A stretch of DNA of 64,000 nt from JAJDOD01 sp039024895 (lineage in GTDB: Bacteria; Pseudomonadota; Alphaproteobacteria; Rhodobacterales; Rhodobacteraceae), in contig JBCCPJ010000013.1 in assembly GCA_039024895.1 (NCBI GenBank), positions 1 to 64,000 of the forward strand. Reading direction: 5' to 3'. Position 1 is the first letter of the stretch. Every line of letters begins with the position of its first letter. The notes beneath the pieces are model-generated. The model ran no database searches. It saw only the letters and a program-made list of their open reading frames with translations, and was not told the DNA's origin. The position numbers and the translations under genes are program-made. This document shows positions 9,109 through 17,512 of this stretch, one piece after another.

Positions 9109-9352
9109 ATGGTGACGACATTTAGTTCCGGAATCTCCCGTTTCTCGCGACCGCTATCGCGATGACAGGCTACCTAGCCGTGGCGCAACCGCCAGCCAAG
9201 GCTCCGCTCATGATTGAAGTGAATGGCATACGTTCCGCAGAGGGAGCGATTGTCGTCGCAATTTTCGATCAAGAACAAGTCTTTAAAGCAGTCGACATAA
9301 GTGCTTCAGACGCGGTAAGCTTCTTGCCTGCGACAGCCAGTTCAATTCAGAT
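9109..9352 (+). pseudogene. Decayed DUF2141-like exported protein, 5' part only
   Basis: From about 9129 the plus strand encodes a signal-peptide-like run (RNLPFLATAIA) followed by the DUF2141-type start LMIEVNGIRSAEGAIVVAIF. A TAG at 9123-9125 separates this frame from any start; the ATG at 9109 reaches it only with a frameshift near 9124. The family-like sequence fades by about 9350, where another frame carries TetR-like sequence. Read as a truncated, frameshifted relic; the ATG at 9162 would give a 90-residue hybrid with a clipped signal peptide. Confidence 0.45.
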
Positions 9353-9694
9353 GCAACCTGCATTCGTTACCAGTTGCTCTTTAGCGAAGCAGCTGGTGCA
9401 TCCGCCGATCTTGTCATGGCCTTTGCTGCTTTGACAGCGAGAGCGGCCAGTGATGAAGTACTACGCGGCTCGTGCCAAAAGAGCGTCGTGAGCTTCGAAA
9501 CGGCAATCGCAGGGGTTCTCTCTGCACAATTTCCGAACGCGCACGAAGACGATGCGCGCGCGAAAGCGCAAGGGATCGCAGCACTCTATTTCAACGCGGT
9601 TTCGCTGGCGCCTCTTGAGATGCCGCAGACCTGGCATCGTCGCGCAAAGGTGCTTGCACATTCGCTCATCAAATCTTTCAGAGAACCTTCATGA
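9353..9694 (+). pseudogene. Truncated regulator, TetR C-terminal-like fragment
   Basis: The frame of TTG 9374, open from about 9287, encodes RYQLLFSEAAGASADLVMA, a helical segment, then GIAALYFNAVSLA. This resembles the ligand-binding half of TetR-family regulators; no helix-turn-helix precedes it. The upstream sequence is instead DUF2141-like in another frame, so a deletion probably joined two genes. The stop overlaps the next ATG (ATGA), keeping the old coupling to a vanished downstream gene. Confidence 0.4.
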
Positions 9695-9774
9695 CGCAAG
9701 ATCGTCTTTTCAATTATGTCGTCTTCGGGCTGTTCATTATCGCGACCGACTTCTTCCCTGCTTACGTATATTAG
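9691..9774 (+). pseudogene. 27-residue membrane ORF, probable start of a lost gene
   Basis: ATG overlaps the stop of the TetR-like fragment. Encodes 27 residues with one hydrophobic stretch (NYVVFGLFIIATDFF) and then TAG. Most simply the N-terminus of a membrane protein gene cut short by the decay of this region; a genuine micro-protein is not excluded. Confidence 0.25.
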
Positions 9775-9787
9775 AAAAGGGCTCACA

Positions 9788-10615
9788 ATGACCTATCGCA
9801 AAGACAGCAATTTCGTTTTTACAGATCTCTCATCCTATGACACGGCAGCGTCTTGCGGCTTCTATGGTGAGGTCTTTGGCTGGGAAACCTACGATATGGG
9901 CAAAGCATCAGCAGAACCAGGCGACCGCTTTGGCATGGACGAGGTGAACTATCACATCGCAACACTAGGCAGCAAAGCGACCGCTGGTATCTTCGATATG
10001 CCGCCCTTCTTCCAGAAGATCAAAATGCCCCCGTTCTGGATGTCTTATCTTGCTGTGGATGACATCGACAGTGTCGTGGCAAGGGCCAAGACTATTGAGG
10101 GTGTGATCATTGACGTGGAGCCGACGCCGTTTGGAGATGGCATCATGGCGCTGATCCGGGACCCGCTTGGGGCAGGATTTACCTGCTATGATGGCCCGAG
10201 CATCGAAAGCAAAGGGGACGGCAGCGAATACGGTCGCATGGTCTGGAACGAGTTGATCACGTCCTCAATCGATAAAGTGGAACATTTCTATCGGGAAGTG
10301 CTGGGACTTAATGTTGTGCCAGATGCTGAGTTCCAGGGCACCCGCGCCAAGTTGGTCAATCAGCAGGGCGAAGTAGTGGCTGGCATTCAAGAGGTGGATG
10401 CGTCCCTGCGAGGTGAAAAGGTCTATTGGGTACCCTTCTTCAGTGTCGACTCCTTGTCCGCATTCGCATCCCGCGCCAGTGCCGCAGGAGGTCAAATGCT
10501 ATCGGAGGATCAGGGTTCGGCCCTCTTCTACGATAACACCAAAGCCGCGTTCGGCGTGACAGAAACCGGGGCGGAGTACAGCGATGTACGCCCATGGTAT
10601 CGACGCTTTTTCTGA
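9788..10615 (+). CDS. VOC (glyoxalase/bleomycin resistance) superfamily protein
   Basis: 275 residues with two tandem VOC modules: the first opens SNFVFTDLSSYDTAASCGFY and ends IRDPLGAGFTCYDG; the second starts near residue 143 (YGRMVWNELITSS). VOC proteins are metal-dependent isomerases, dioxygenases or antibiotic-binding proteins; which applies here is unknown. The ATG follows AGAAAAGGG. It is the only intact gene among relics between 9.1 and 12.4 kb, so either it is still selected or decay is recent. Confidence 0.82.
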   Translation: MTYRKDSNFVFTDLSSYDTAASCGFYGEVFGWETYDMGKASAEPGDRFGMDEVNYHIATLGSKATAGIFDMPPFFQKIKMPPFWMSYLAVDDIDSVVARAKTIEGVIIDVEPTPFGDGIMALIRDPLGAGFTCYDGPSIESKGDGSEYGRMVWNELITSSIDKVEHFYREVLGLNVVPDAEFQGTRAKLVNQQGEVVAGIQEVDASLRGEKVYWVPFFSVDSLSAFASRASAAGGQMLSEDQGSALFYDNTKAAFGVTETGAEYSDVRPWYRRFF

Positions 10616-10625
10616 AGTTAATGAC

Positions 10626-11178
10626 ATGAAACTCTTGATGATTTCCGGGGTCTGTAACCGTGGGTTTAAAACCTGGCTAGTGTTCGAATAGGCCCGGCAG
10701 GTCTGCGCATCCTACGGTATTGAGGCTGAGGTCGCCGAACTGTGCGATTACGCGATCACTGTTGGCCAAAAAGACACGCCGAATGATCTAAAACAGCTCT
10801 GACAAGATCGCCCAGTCCCAGGCAGTGATCTTTGCCACGTCGAATTATCAGAGTTCGATGTCTGGGCTGTTGAAGGTCGCCATCGACAACATTCCTGAAA
10901 GTGGATTGAAGGAAAAGGCGATAGGCCTCATCGCGGTCAGCGGCGGCATTGCCCGGATGAGCCAGCCGACCTCGCATCTGCGAGATGTGGTTGCGGTGCT
11001 GGAAGGTCTCGCCGTTTCGACTGGAGTCGCCAGCTTTGCCGAGGATTTCGAGAAAGGCGAGAACGTAGATAGCCGCCTCTCCAGCGAGAAAATCAAGGGA
11101 CGCGTGAAGTACCTTGCGGAAGCGCCTTTTTCTGACTCTGAGCTCGTCAGAGTGGCCCGCGAAAAAAACCTGGCCTGA
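10626..11178 (+). pseudogene. NADPH-dependent FMN reductase, inactivated
   Basis: Reads as a flavodoxin-fold FMN_red protein in pieces. The start MKLLMISGVCNRG matches the usual phosphate-binding N-terminus, but TAG stops it at 10689. The frame continues to TGA at 10800-10802, where a one-base shift restores the family sequence DKIAQSQAVIFATSNYQSSM, then GLLKVAIDN and IGLIAVSGG to the normal end. One nonsense codon plus one frameshift mark a pseudogene. It abuts the ABC remnant by 3 bases, so they once formed an operon. Confidence 0.8.
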
Positions 11179-11181
11179 GCC

Positions 11182-12058
11182 ATGATTAAACTCACTGACC
11201 GCATCTCTCTCGGGCTGCTGCTGCCTGCCTTCTGGTGGCGCGTGACGATCAAATGGAGCCTCATGCTAAATGAAACAGCGTTCTTTGCGATCATGCCGTT
11301 ATTGCTCAACCTGACAATCGACGGGTTGCTGGCCGACGACTGGACGTCTTTTGGCTATCTTGTCACGGCTCTTGCCGTTTTGCTGATCGTCGCAACCGGC
11401 CGCCGCATCTATGATACCCGCGACTACTGTACAATGCGTGTGGAACTTGGGAAGGCTCAAGTGGCGAGGTCGGAAAATGATACGGAGAGTGTCAGCAATG
11501 CACGTGTGCTGCTGGGCCGAGAAATGATCTATTTTCTCGGGAGAAACCGTGCCGGAGGCAGTGACGGCCCTTGTCCATGTCGTAACTGCCATTGTCGTGC
11601 TTCTGTCCTTCCATGGTACGCTCGCGATGACGACCACGAGTGCCCTGATTGCGATGCTGTTGATTTATGGGCTCTTCGTGCGCCGGTTCTTTAGACTCAA
11701 CAGCGCGCTAAACGAAGTCAGCGAAGTCTAAGTGACAGCCATCGAGACCCGCGACATCAAACGGATTGCGCTGCACTTCGCCGGCCTAAGGCGAGAGGAA
11801 GTGCGCCTTTCCGACACGGAAAACCTAGTCTATGGCCTGATCTTTCTCGTTATACTTACCATGCTCGCCTTCAACCTTTGGTTTGGTGCGACCCAGATGG
11901 ACGCACGCCCTGGCCAGATATTCGCGATCGTCAGTTATTCTCAGCAATACGTGCAAGCCGCGGTGCTATTGCCCGTTGCGTTGCAATCACTGACCCGTTT
12001 GAGCGAGATCACACAGCGCATCAATCGGCCTGCTTCAGAAGTTGTGGCTGGAATGTAG
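11182..12058 (+). pseudogene. ABC transporter six-TM domain protein (ABC_membrane_3-like), inactivated
   Basis: Frame 1 (11182 on) gives the N-terminal membrane half (FWWRVTIKWSLMLNETAFF) and DTRDYCTMRVEL. A shift near 11520-11546 moves the sequence to the next frame (VPEAVTALVHVVTAIVVLLS), TAA at 11729 interrupts it, and the same frame resumes (YGLIFLVILTMLAFNLWF) to TAG at 12058. Summed, this is a full membrane domain without an ATPase domain, as in ABC_membrane_3 proteins. Two lesions make function unlikely. Confidence 0.78.
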
Positions 12059-12082
12059 GTATCGCGTACGCAGCTAATTCGA

Positions 12083-12430
12083 TTGTATGCTTCCCGCGTT
12101 GAGGCGTCATTTGTTCGTCACGCAGCCTTGGTCGCGCGGTGCATCGCGGAAGGTCTCGTCAGCGGTCAGCGCATGGCGGTCGATGCTGGCCGGATCTCAA
12201 AGGCTGGTGACCGAGATGTGCGCGCCACGCTCTACGCTGCCGCCAATGCGATGATTATGCGCTCTCTCGCGAGATCCGAGATCAAAAGCTGGGGCCCTCG
12301 GCTGATGCGCCGAAAGGGCCGCCGCCGGGCTGTCGTGGCTGTCGCAAGAAAACTGGCCGTCATCATGCACCGCATGTGGGCCGACAACATCGAGTTCCGT
12401 CACAAGCCTTTGGAGGCCGCTATGACCTGA
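12083..12430 (+). mobile_element. IS110-family transposase remnant (C-terminal part)
   Basis: A 115-residue frame whose second half is the C-terminal Transposase_20 domain: RISKAGDRDVRATLYAAANA, then KGRRRAVVAVARKLAVIMHR. The N-terminal DEDD catalytic domain is missing and the first ~45 residues do not match convincingly. No flanking repeats were found. It directly follows the ABC remnant and may have helped cause the decay upstream. Confidence 0.72.
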
Positions 12431-12771
12431 CAGCCTTTTAAAGCTCAATGACGGGACCGTCCCTCACCGGACGAGGTTTGTAGATGACGCCGAATATGTC
12501 TGCTGCGACTGATAAGCGCGAGACGCAGCGGGGCGCTCCACGTCCAATCCGACCCATGCATGCAGCGGCCCAACCGAACCGGGCCAACAATGACTGCGAA
12601 GAGAAGCGTGACCCGGATGAGAGGCAATGATCCCAAAAGACGGAAACCAAACAATGAAACGAACTTGACCCAAAGGCCCAATTAGAGAAGCTGCCGTTCA
12701 TATCGAGCGGGTTGCGATGATCGGAAAAGTTAATGCACAGTTCATAAGATGAATAGCTGCGAGGCAGTATT
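12431..12771. other. Intergenic stretch, no gene recognised
   Basis: 341 bp between the IS110 remnant and the next gene. It holds a 48-codon plus-strand frame from 12484 (MTPNMSAATDKRETQRG) and overlapping minus-strand frames, none with recognisable family sequence or a good ribosome-binding site. Confidence 0.5.
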
Positions 12772-13200
12772 TTGAGCACCGGCTTAAGAAATTTCTCTTC
12801 TTTCGAAGGTTTCATTGGTGAACGGGAAGGTGCATTCCGCGATATCAACTTCGCGAATCCGTCTTGGAACGGCTTTCGTCGTCTGGTGGATCATTTTGCA
12901 CAGAAGTATCCGCAAGTGTCGGTCGCGGATAAAGACGGATCGCTGAACGAAGTCCTTTCGAGTGTTGTTACAGATGCCGCACGAAAGCCGGGTGGACTAC
13001 TGGTTTCCTACAAATCCAGTGAGGGATGGATTTCTGAGTTCCAAGTCTTCTTTGGCACGGAGGATGATCACTCACCGTACGTAGAAATCTCATTCCACCC
13101 TAACGATGTGATTCATTCAGACGATACGCGGCATGCATTTCTGGCGTGGACGGACGAGGTTAAGTTGCTCCTTCAAGCAGACTCATACAGCTACGGCTAA
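12772..13200 (+). CDS. Hypothetical protein, 142 residues
   Basis: Starts at TTG 12772, eight bases after GCGAGG; the earlier ATG at 12749 is closed by a TGA. The protein is acidic, soluble and mixed alpha/beta-looking (FSSFEGFIGEREGAFRDINF; GWISEFQVFFG; YVEISFHPND). Family not recognised. Its orphan position beside mobile-element debris, non-ATG start and shape fit an accessory or immunity-type gene, but this is a guess. Confidence 0.6.
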   Translation: MSTGLRNFSSFEGFIGEREGAFRDINFANPSWNGFRRLVDHFAQKYPQVSVADKDGSLNEVLSSVVTDAARKPGGLLVSYKSSEGWISEFQVFFGTEDDHSPYVEISFHPNDVIHSDDTRHAFLAWTDEVKLLLQADSYSYG

Positions 13201-13527
13201 CGAGGCAAAACTGGTTTCAGCACACATTGGACAAGGCCGTCCAATGCAAATTCAGCCGCTTCAGCAAAACTTCGAAGTGTGCGATGGCGCAAAGTCGAAA
13301 TGGGCTCGAATCGGACTTTTGCCTCATGGCGCTGAAAGTGACGAGGCCATCTCACGGCCGTCTCGCGGACAGGCGCTTTGGTGACGTCAGTGAAGCCCTT
13401 GTGCAAACAGTGTGGATAGCATCATCGAGCGCTTTTGCTTACGCGTTACCCTGCAACTCCCTCTCCATGTTGCAGCGCGCCGCGTGTCGGAAGCCCTTAA
13501 ATAAATATTGCGAAGTGCAAATCCGTC
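13201..13527. other. Intergenic stretch, no gene recognised
   Basis: 327 bp between the orphan gene and the MaoC gene end. Open frames exist on both strands but without start signals or recognisable protein sequence. No terminator or repeat was found. Confidence 0.5.
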
Positions 13528-13971
13528 TTAGTCAAACTTCGCAGACGGTGCCAACACCATTGCTTCGCCCTTCAAAACGGGTTTGCCGTCGACAAGCGCG
13601 CGGGTGTCTAGACGCACGCGGCGCTTGGCGTAGTCAATTTCCAGAACTTCCACCTCAGCGGTCACGAGATCGCCGGGGCGGACGGGGGCGAGGAACTTCA
13701 TCGACTGCCCCAAATACACTGCGCCGTGACCGGGCAACTGCTCGCCTATCACTGCTGAAATGAGCCCGGCAGTAAGCATCCCATGGGCGATACGGCCTTC
13801 AAAGATAGTGTCCATCGCATAGGCGTCGTCCATATGGACCGGATTGTGATCGGTCGAAACCTGCGCAAAGAGCTCAATATCGAGGTCGGTGATTTCCTTC
13901 GTAAGCGAGCGCATCATGCCCACTTCCATATCCTCGATGACAATCGTGCCGCGGGGTTGATTGTCTAACAT
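13528..13971 (-). CDS. MaoC-type (R)-specific enoyl-CoA hydratase
   Basis: 147 residues, a single hotdog fold. Active-site pair Asp41 and His46 in STDHNPVHMDDAYA, followed by GRIAHGML, the hydratase signature of PhaJ-type enzymes. Hydrates trans-2-enoyl-CoA to (R)-3-hydroxyacyl-CoA, linking beta-oxidation to PHA or fatty acid metabolism. ATG 13971 has a GAGGA at suitable distance; an extended frame to 14049 does not. It lies about 190 bp downstream of prs on the same strand; no functional link is evident. Confidence 0.9.
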   Translation of the reverse strand: MLDNQPRGTIVIEDMEVGMMRSLTKEITDLDIELFAQVSTDHNPVHMDDAYAMDTIFEGRIAHGMLTAGLISAVIGEQLPGHGAVYLGQSMKFLAPVRPGDLVTAEVEVLEIDYAKRRVRLDTRALVDGKPVLKGEAMVLAPSAKFD

Positions 13972-14162
13972 TGAAACGTCCTCGCAATTTTTGAATAGAT
14001 AGAAGCATCCTCGCGAAATTTTATTACTGTGAAGATTCGTGTCTGCCAAGCGGTTTCTGCACTGCCGCGCGTATTTTCATCCTGCTGTGGCATGTTTCGG
14101 GTGTGGCGCGGGTTGAGGTCAGAGGCATCGCCAGTGCAGGGACGATACTTGGGACGGTCTTC

Positions 14163-15179
14163 TCAGTTTGAATACATACCGTCGTAAATCGGCTCCAGAG
14201 TTTCATGGTCGAACAGGCTGGAAACGCTGGTGCCGTGCCAGATATTCATGATGGCCTGCGCAAACATCGGGGCCGTTGGTACAATTCTGATATTATCAGC
14301 CGCCTTGGCGGCGTCTGTGGCTTCGATCGTGTCGGTGACAACCAAGCTTTTCATAACTGACGTTTCGACACGTTCGATTGCCGGCCCGGACAGGACGCCG
14401 TGGCTGATATAGGCGTGTACTTCCGCGGCACCTGCTGCCATTAGCGTTTCAGCCCCTTTGCAGAGGGTACCAGCCGTATCGACGATGTCGTCCACTACAA
14501 TACAGACCCTATCCTTCACATCGCCAATCACCGTCATTTCGGCAATCTCGCCAGGCTTCTCCCGCCGCTTGTCAACGATCGACAAGGGCGCACCGATTCG
14601 CTGTGCCAACTCACGCGCCCGCGCCACGCCGCCGACATCTGGTGAGACCACGGTCACCTGATCCAGCCGATCCTTGAAGGCGTGCTTGACGTCGAGGGCA
14701 AAGATTGGCGCGGCATAAAGGTTGTCGACCGGGATATCGAAGAAGCCCTGAATCTGCGCGGCATGCAAATCCATCGTCAACACGCGCTCGATCCCGGCAC
14801 TTACAATCATGTTGGCCACGAGCTTAGCGGTGATTGGTGTGCGCGCCTTGGTGCGCCGGTCCTGACGGGCATAGCCGAAATAGGGGATCACCGCTGTGAT
14901 CCGCTGGGCGGAGGAGCGCCTCAGCGCGTCTGACATAATCAGGAGTTCCAGCAGATTGTCATTTGCGGGATTCGAAGTGGATTGCAGGATGAACATATCC
15001 TCTCCGCGCACATTCTCGAACACTTCGACGAATATCTCACCATCGTTGAACCTTTCGACACGCGCATCCACCAAACCGACGCTCACACCGCGATGCATTG
15101 ACATTCGGCGGGCAACAGCCTTAGCCAGCCCCTTGTTTCCGTTGCCGGAGATGGTCTTCGGTTCCTGAAGTTGAGGCAT
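14163..15179 (-). CDS. prs: Ribose-phosphate pyrophosphokinase
   Basis: 338 residues, typical of class I PRPP synthetase. Visible motifs: early NGLAKAVARRMSMHRG, the ATP-region DLHAAQIQGFFDIPVDN, the flexible-loop KRREKPGEIAEMTVIGDV, and PRPP/ribose-5-phosphate loop CIVVDDIVDTAGTLCKGAE. Makes PRPP from ribose-5-phosphate and ATP for purine, pyrimidine, histidine and NAD synthesis. Divergent from the isomerase gene at 15291. Confidence 0.97.
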   Translation of the reverse strand: MPQLQEPKTISGNGNKGLAKAVARRMSMHRGVSVGLVDARVERFNDGEIFVEVFENVRGEDMFILQSTSNPANDNLLELLIMSDALRRSSAQRITAVIPYFGYARQDRRTKARTPITAKLVANMIVSAGIERVLTMDLHAAQIQGFFDIPVDNLYAAPIFALDVKHAFKDRLDQVTVVSPDVGGVARARELAQRIGAPLSIVDKRREKPGEIAEMTVIGDVKDRVCIVVDDIVDTAGTLCKGAETLMAAGAAEVHAYISHGVLSGPAIERVETSVMKSLVVTDTIEATDAAKAADNIRIVPTAPMFAQAIMNIWHGTSVSSLFDHETLEPIYDGMYSN

Positions 15180-15208
15180 TGGCAGTACTGTCCCTTTTGT
15201 CCGTCAAA

Positions 15209-15226
15209 CGTAACGGATTCGTAACG
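15209..15226. promoter_or_regulatory. Direct repeat CGTAACG in the prs upstream region
   Basis: CGTAACG occurs at 15209-15215 and 15220-15226, 11 bp apart (one helical turn), 30-47 bp upstream of the prs start and in the divergent promoter interval. The spacing fits a tandem protein site; no known regulator is assigned. Confidence 0.3.
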
Positions 15227-15290
15227 TTGACACCGCTTAACACGGGCATAGGGTCAGGCAAACAAAACACGTCCCGGGAGAGCAGCCAAA

Positions 15291-15890
15291 ATGGCGCATA
15301 TCGACTACTACCTCGCCACCATTTCCCCCAATTGCTATCTCGCTGGCCTGCGTCCTGCCGAGGTTGCCGCAAAGCACGGCGCGACGATGACATACAAACC
15401 GCTCGATATCATGGGGCTGTTTTCGCGCACTGGCGGCATACCGCCCGGCCAGCGCCATGTGTCGCGCCAAGAGTACCGCCTGCAGGAAATGGCGCGCGCC
15501 TCCAAACTCGCGGGATTACAACTCAACTTAAAACCTGCCCATTGGCCAACCAATCCCGCGCCCTCGTCCTACGCCTTGATCGCGGCTCAGAAGGCGGGCG
15601 GTGGCGATCTTGGTGCGCTGGTCTTCGCCTTAACGCGTGCCTGCTGGTCAGAAGAAAAAGACATCGCGAGCGACGATGTCATAAAAGCCTGTCTGGAAGC
15701 GTCGGGGTTTGAACCAAGCCTTGCCGATAGTGGATTGCTTGCGGGCGCGGAGACCTATGAAGCCAATCTGGAAGAAGCGGTGAACGCGGGCGTTTTCGGC
15801 GCACCGTTTTTCGTGGTTGATGATGGCGCACGTTTTTGGGGCCAGGATCGCATCGAGCAGCTTGATATGCATTTGGCGGGCCAGCTCTAA
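15291..15890 (+). CDS. 2-hydroxychromene-2-carboxylate isomerase family protein (DsbA fold)
   Basis: 199 residues of the kappa-class GST/DsbA-like isomerase family. N-terminal IDYYLATISPNCYLAGLR replaces the usual S-P-Y/Y pair with SPNC; GAPFFVVDDGARFWGQDRIE near the C-terminus is the conserved family end. Members isomerise aromatic-catabolic intermediates with glutathione or act in glutathione-linked redox. Stop is 2 bases before the next ATG, so it is coupled to the alpha/beta hydrolase, suggesting catabolism of a small organic acid or ester. Confidence 0.87.
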   Translation: MAHIDYYLATISPNCYLAGLRPAEVAAKHGATMTYKPLDIMGLFSRTGGIPPGQRHVSRQEYRLQEMARASKLAGLQLNLKPAHWPTNPAPSSYALIAAQKAGGGDLGALVFALTRACWSEEKDIASDDVIKACLEASGFEPSLADSGLLAGAETYEANLEEAVNAGVFGAPFFVVDDGARFWGQDRIEQLDMHLAGQL

Positions 15891-15892
15891 AC

Positions 15893-16663
15893 ATGGCTGT
15901 AAAGCAACCTCTGGCGCTGATCCATTGTGGGCTGGGGCGCGCGTCGAACTGGCGGCCGTTTCTCAATCTATTGGAGCGTCCTGTCTCGCCGCTGCTCATT
16001 GAATTGCCGGGCCACGGATTGGCGGAGGCCTATGACACGTCGCGCGATTTTGCCGATCAGGCGGTGGAAATCGCGCTGGATGAAATGCCATCCGATCCGG
16101 TCCCTCTTATCGGCCACTCCTTCGGCGCGGTCATTGCGTTGCGCATCGCTGTTGAGCGGCCCTATCGCGTCGCATCGCTGGTGCTTGTCGAGCCCCCGTT
16201 TTTCGCCGCTGTGAAGGACCGATGGGCGTTTGAACGGGTGGAGCGCGACCTTGCCACCTTCACCAAAAAGATGGCCGCTGGCGAACATGCGACTGCCGCG
16301 AAAGAGTTTCACCGCGTATGGGGCGACGGGACGGCATGGTCCGACCTGACAGCGGATCAGCGTGCCTATATGGTTGACCGGATCCCGCTCATCCCACCGG
16401 GCAACACGCTGCTGTTCGATGACAAGTCTGGGATTTTGAAACCTGATAGGCTCGAAGAACTCGACATGCCGGTGACTTTTGTCGACGGAGGCGATACACA
16501 TCCGGCCATTTCCGAGATCATTTCGGCGGTTGGCGATCGCATACCCGATGCGGAATGGGTCTCCGTGCCGAAGGCCGGGCACATGCTTCCGATTACCCAT
16601 CCAGACCGGCTACTGGAAGCCATAGGCGACCGCCTGTTTGTCGACCCGCCACAACTGGATTGA
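15893..16663 (+). CDS. Alpha/beta-fold hydrolase
   Basis: 256 residues. Nucleophile elbow GHSFGA with Ser76, oxyanion region HCGLGRASNW, acid candidate in FVDGGDTHPA, and catalytic His in PKAGHMLPITHPDRLLEAI near the C-terminus. Cytoplasmic: no signal peptide. Substrate unknown. Translated together with the upstream isomerase. Confidence 0.9.
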   Translation: MAVKQPLALIHCGLGRASNWRPFLNLLERPVSPLLIELPGHGLAEAYDTSRDFADQAVEIALDEMPSDPVPLIGHSFGAVIALRIAVERPYRVASLVLVEPPFFAAVKDRWAFERVERDLATFTKKMAAGEHATAAKEFHRVWGDGTAWSDLTADQRAYMVDRIPLIPPGNTLLFDDKSGILKPDRLEELDMPVTFVDGGDTHPAISEIISAVGDRIPDAEWVSVPKAGHMLPITHPDRLLEAIGDRLFVDPPQLD

Positions 16664-16728
16664 CGGTACGAGACCCGGACATCCTCGAGGCGCCTTACTC
16701 ATTCTTCTGTCTTCAAATACTCCGGGGT

Positions 16729-16789
16729 GCGCGAAGCGCAGGGGCGGAGCCCCTCGAAATATCTTGTGCGCGCTTCGCGCGCGCTTTTT
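16729..16789 (+). terminator. Cluster of GC hairpins ending in a rho-independent terminator
   Basis: Between convergent genes: TGCGC-GAA-GCGCA, then AGGGGC-GGA-GCCCCT, then GCGCGC-TTCGC-GCGCGC (16768-16784) followed by TTTTT. The last is a textbook terminator for the hydrolase operon. The first two resemble GC-rich intergenic palindromes scattered in Rhodobacteraceae genomes. Confidence 0.7.
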
Positions 16790-16814
16790 GAAGAAGCGAG
16801 GAAAGCACGTCGGG

Positions 16815-17042
16815 TTACTTGCCCCGTCCTTTCCGACCACCGCGGCGACCCGGCAACTGTGACTGGCGTTCCGGAAGGCTGGCCATCAAGGCGCGGCGCT
16901 CGTCCCGTGACATGCGCGACCAGCCCGCAATCTCGTGGCGCGTCCGGTAGCAGCCGATGCAAATATCGGCTTCCGGGTGCAATACGCAAATCTTGACGCA
17001 GGGGCTTTCCACCTCGTCTCGGCTCCAAACGTCGTCACTCAT
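16815..17042 (-). CDS. DUF1289 family protein
   Basis: 75 residues with the DUF1289 pattern: SPCVKICVLHPEADICIGC (metal-binding Cys candidates) followed by RTRHEIAGWSRMSRDERRAL, and a basic Arg/Gly-rich tail. Likely a small metal-binding protein of unknown role. Start overlaps the ruvX stop by four bases. Confidence 0.9.
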   Translation of the reverse strand: MSDDVWSRDEVESPCVKICVLHPEADICIGCYRTRHEIAGWSRMSRDERRALMASLPERQSQLPGRRGGRKGRGK

Positions 17043-17512
17043 GATGTCCTCATATGCGCGAGCCGGTCCAACGCGCCCTGTAAGATGAACGAGGCCGCCA
17101 CATGGTCAATCACTTCTGCGCGGCGGCGGCGAGATGTATCCGCCTCGAGCAACGCCCGCTCGGCCGCCACCGTCGATAAGCGCTCGTCCCAGAAAGCAAT
17201 TGGGCGGCTCACAAGGGGGTCAAGATTGCGGGCGAAAGCGCGCGTCGCCTGACAGCGCGGCCCTTCTGAGCCGTCCATGTTCAGTGGTAGCCCAAGGATT
17301 ATGCCCGCCACGTCGCGTTTCTGCAGATGCGCAATCAAGGCTTTGGCATCAAGGGTGAATTTCTTCCGTTTTATGGTCTCTATGGGCGTTGCGACGCTGC
17401 GCATGCCGTCACTGATGGCTACCCCAATCGTATGGGTTCCGAGATCAAGGCCCATTAGCGCGCCCATTTTGGGAAGGTGGTTCTTAAAGCTCTCCCAGTC
17501 ATCAAAAATCAT
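17039..17512 (-). CDS. ruvX: Putative pre-16S rRNA / Holliday-junction nuclease
   Basis: 157 residues of the YqgF/RuvX RNase-H fold family: catalytic Asp23 in MGLDLGTHTIGVAISD, IILGLPLNMDGSEG, FWDERLSTVAAERAL and DHVAASFILQGAL. In E. coli YqgF trims the 5' end of 16S rRNA precursor; a recombination role has also been proposed. Overlaps ccmI and the DUF1289 gene by four bases each, giving ccmI-ruvX-DUF1289. Confidence 0.94.
   Translation of the reverse strand: MIFDDWESFKNHLPKMGALMGLDLGTHTIGVAISDGMRSVATPIETIKRKKFTLDAKALIAHLQKRDVAGIILGLPLNMDGSEGPRCQATRAFARNLDPLVSRPIAFWDERLSTVAAERALLEADTSRRRRAEVIDHVAASFILQGALDRLAHMRTS

Noticed and set aside
12438..12848. 136-codon minus-strand frame
   Set aside because: No recognisable sequence, overlaps the start of the gene at 12772 and lacks a ribosome-binding site.
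13227..13763. 178-codon plus-strand frame
   Set aside because: Runs antisense into the MaoC gene and has Arg/Ser-rich composition typical of shadow frames.
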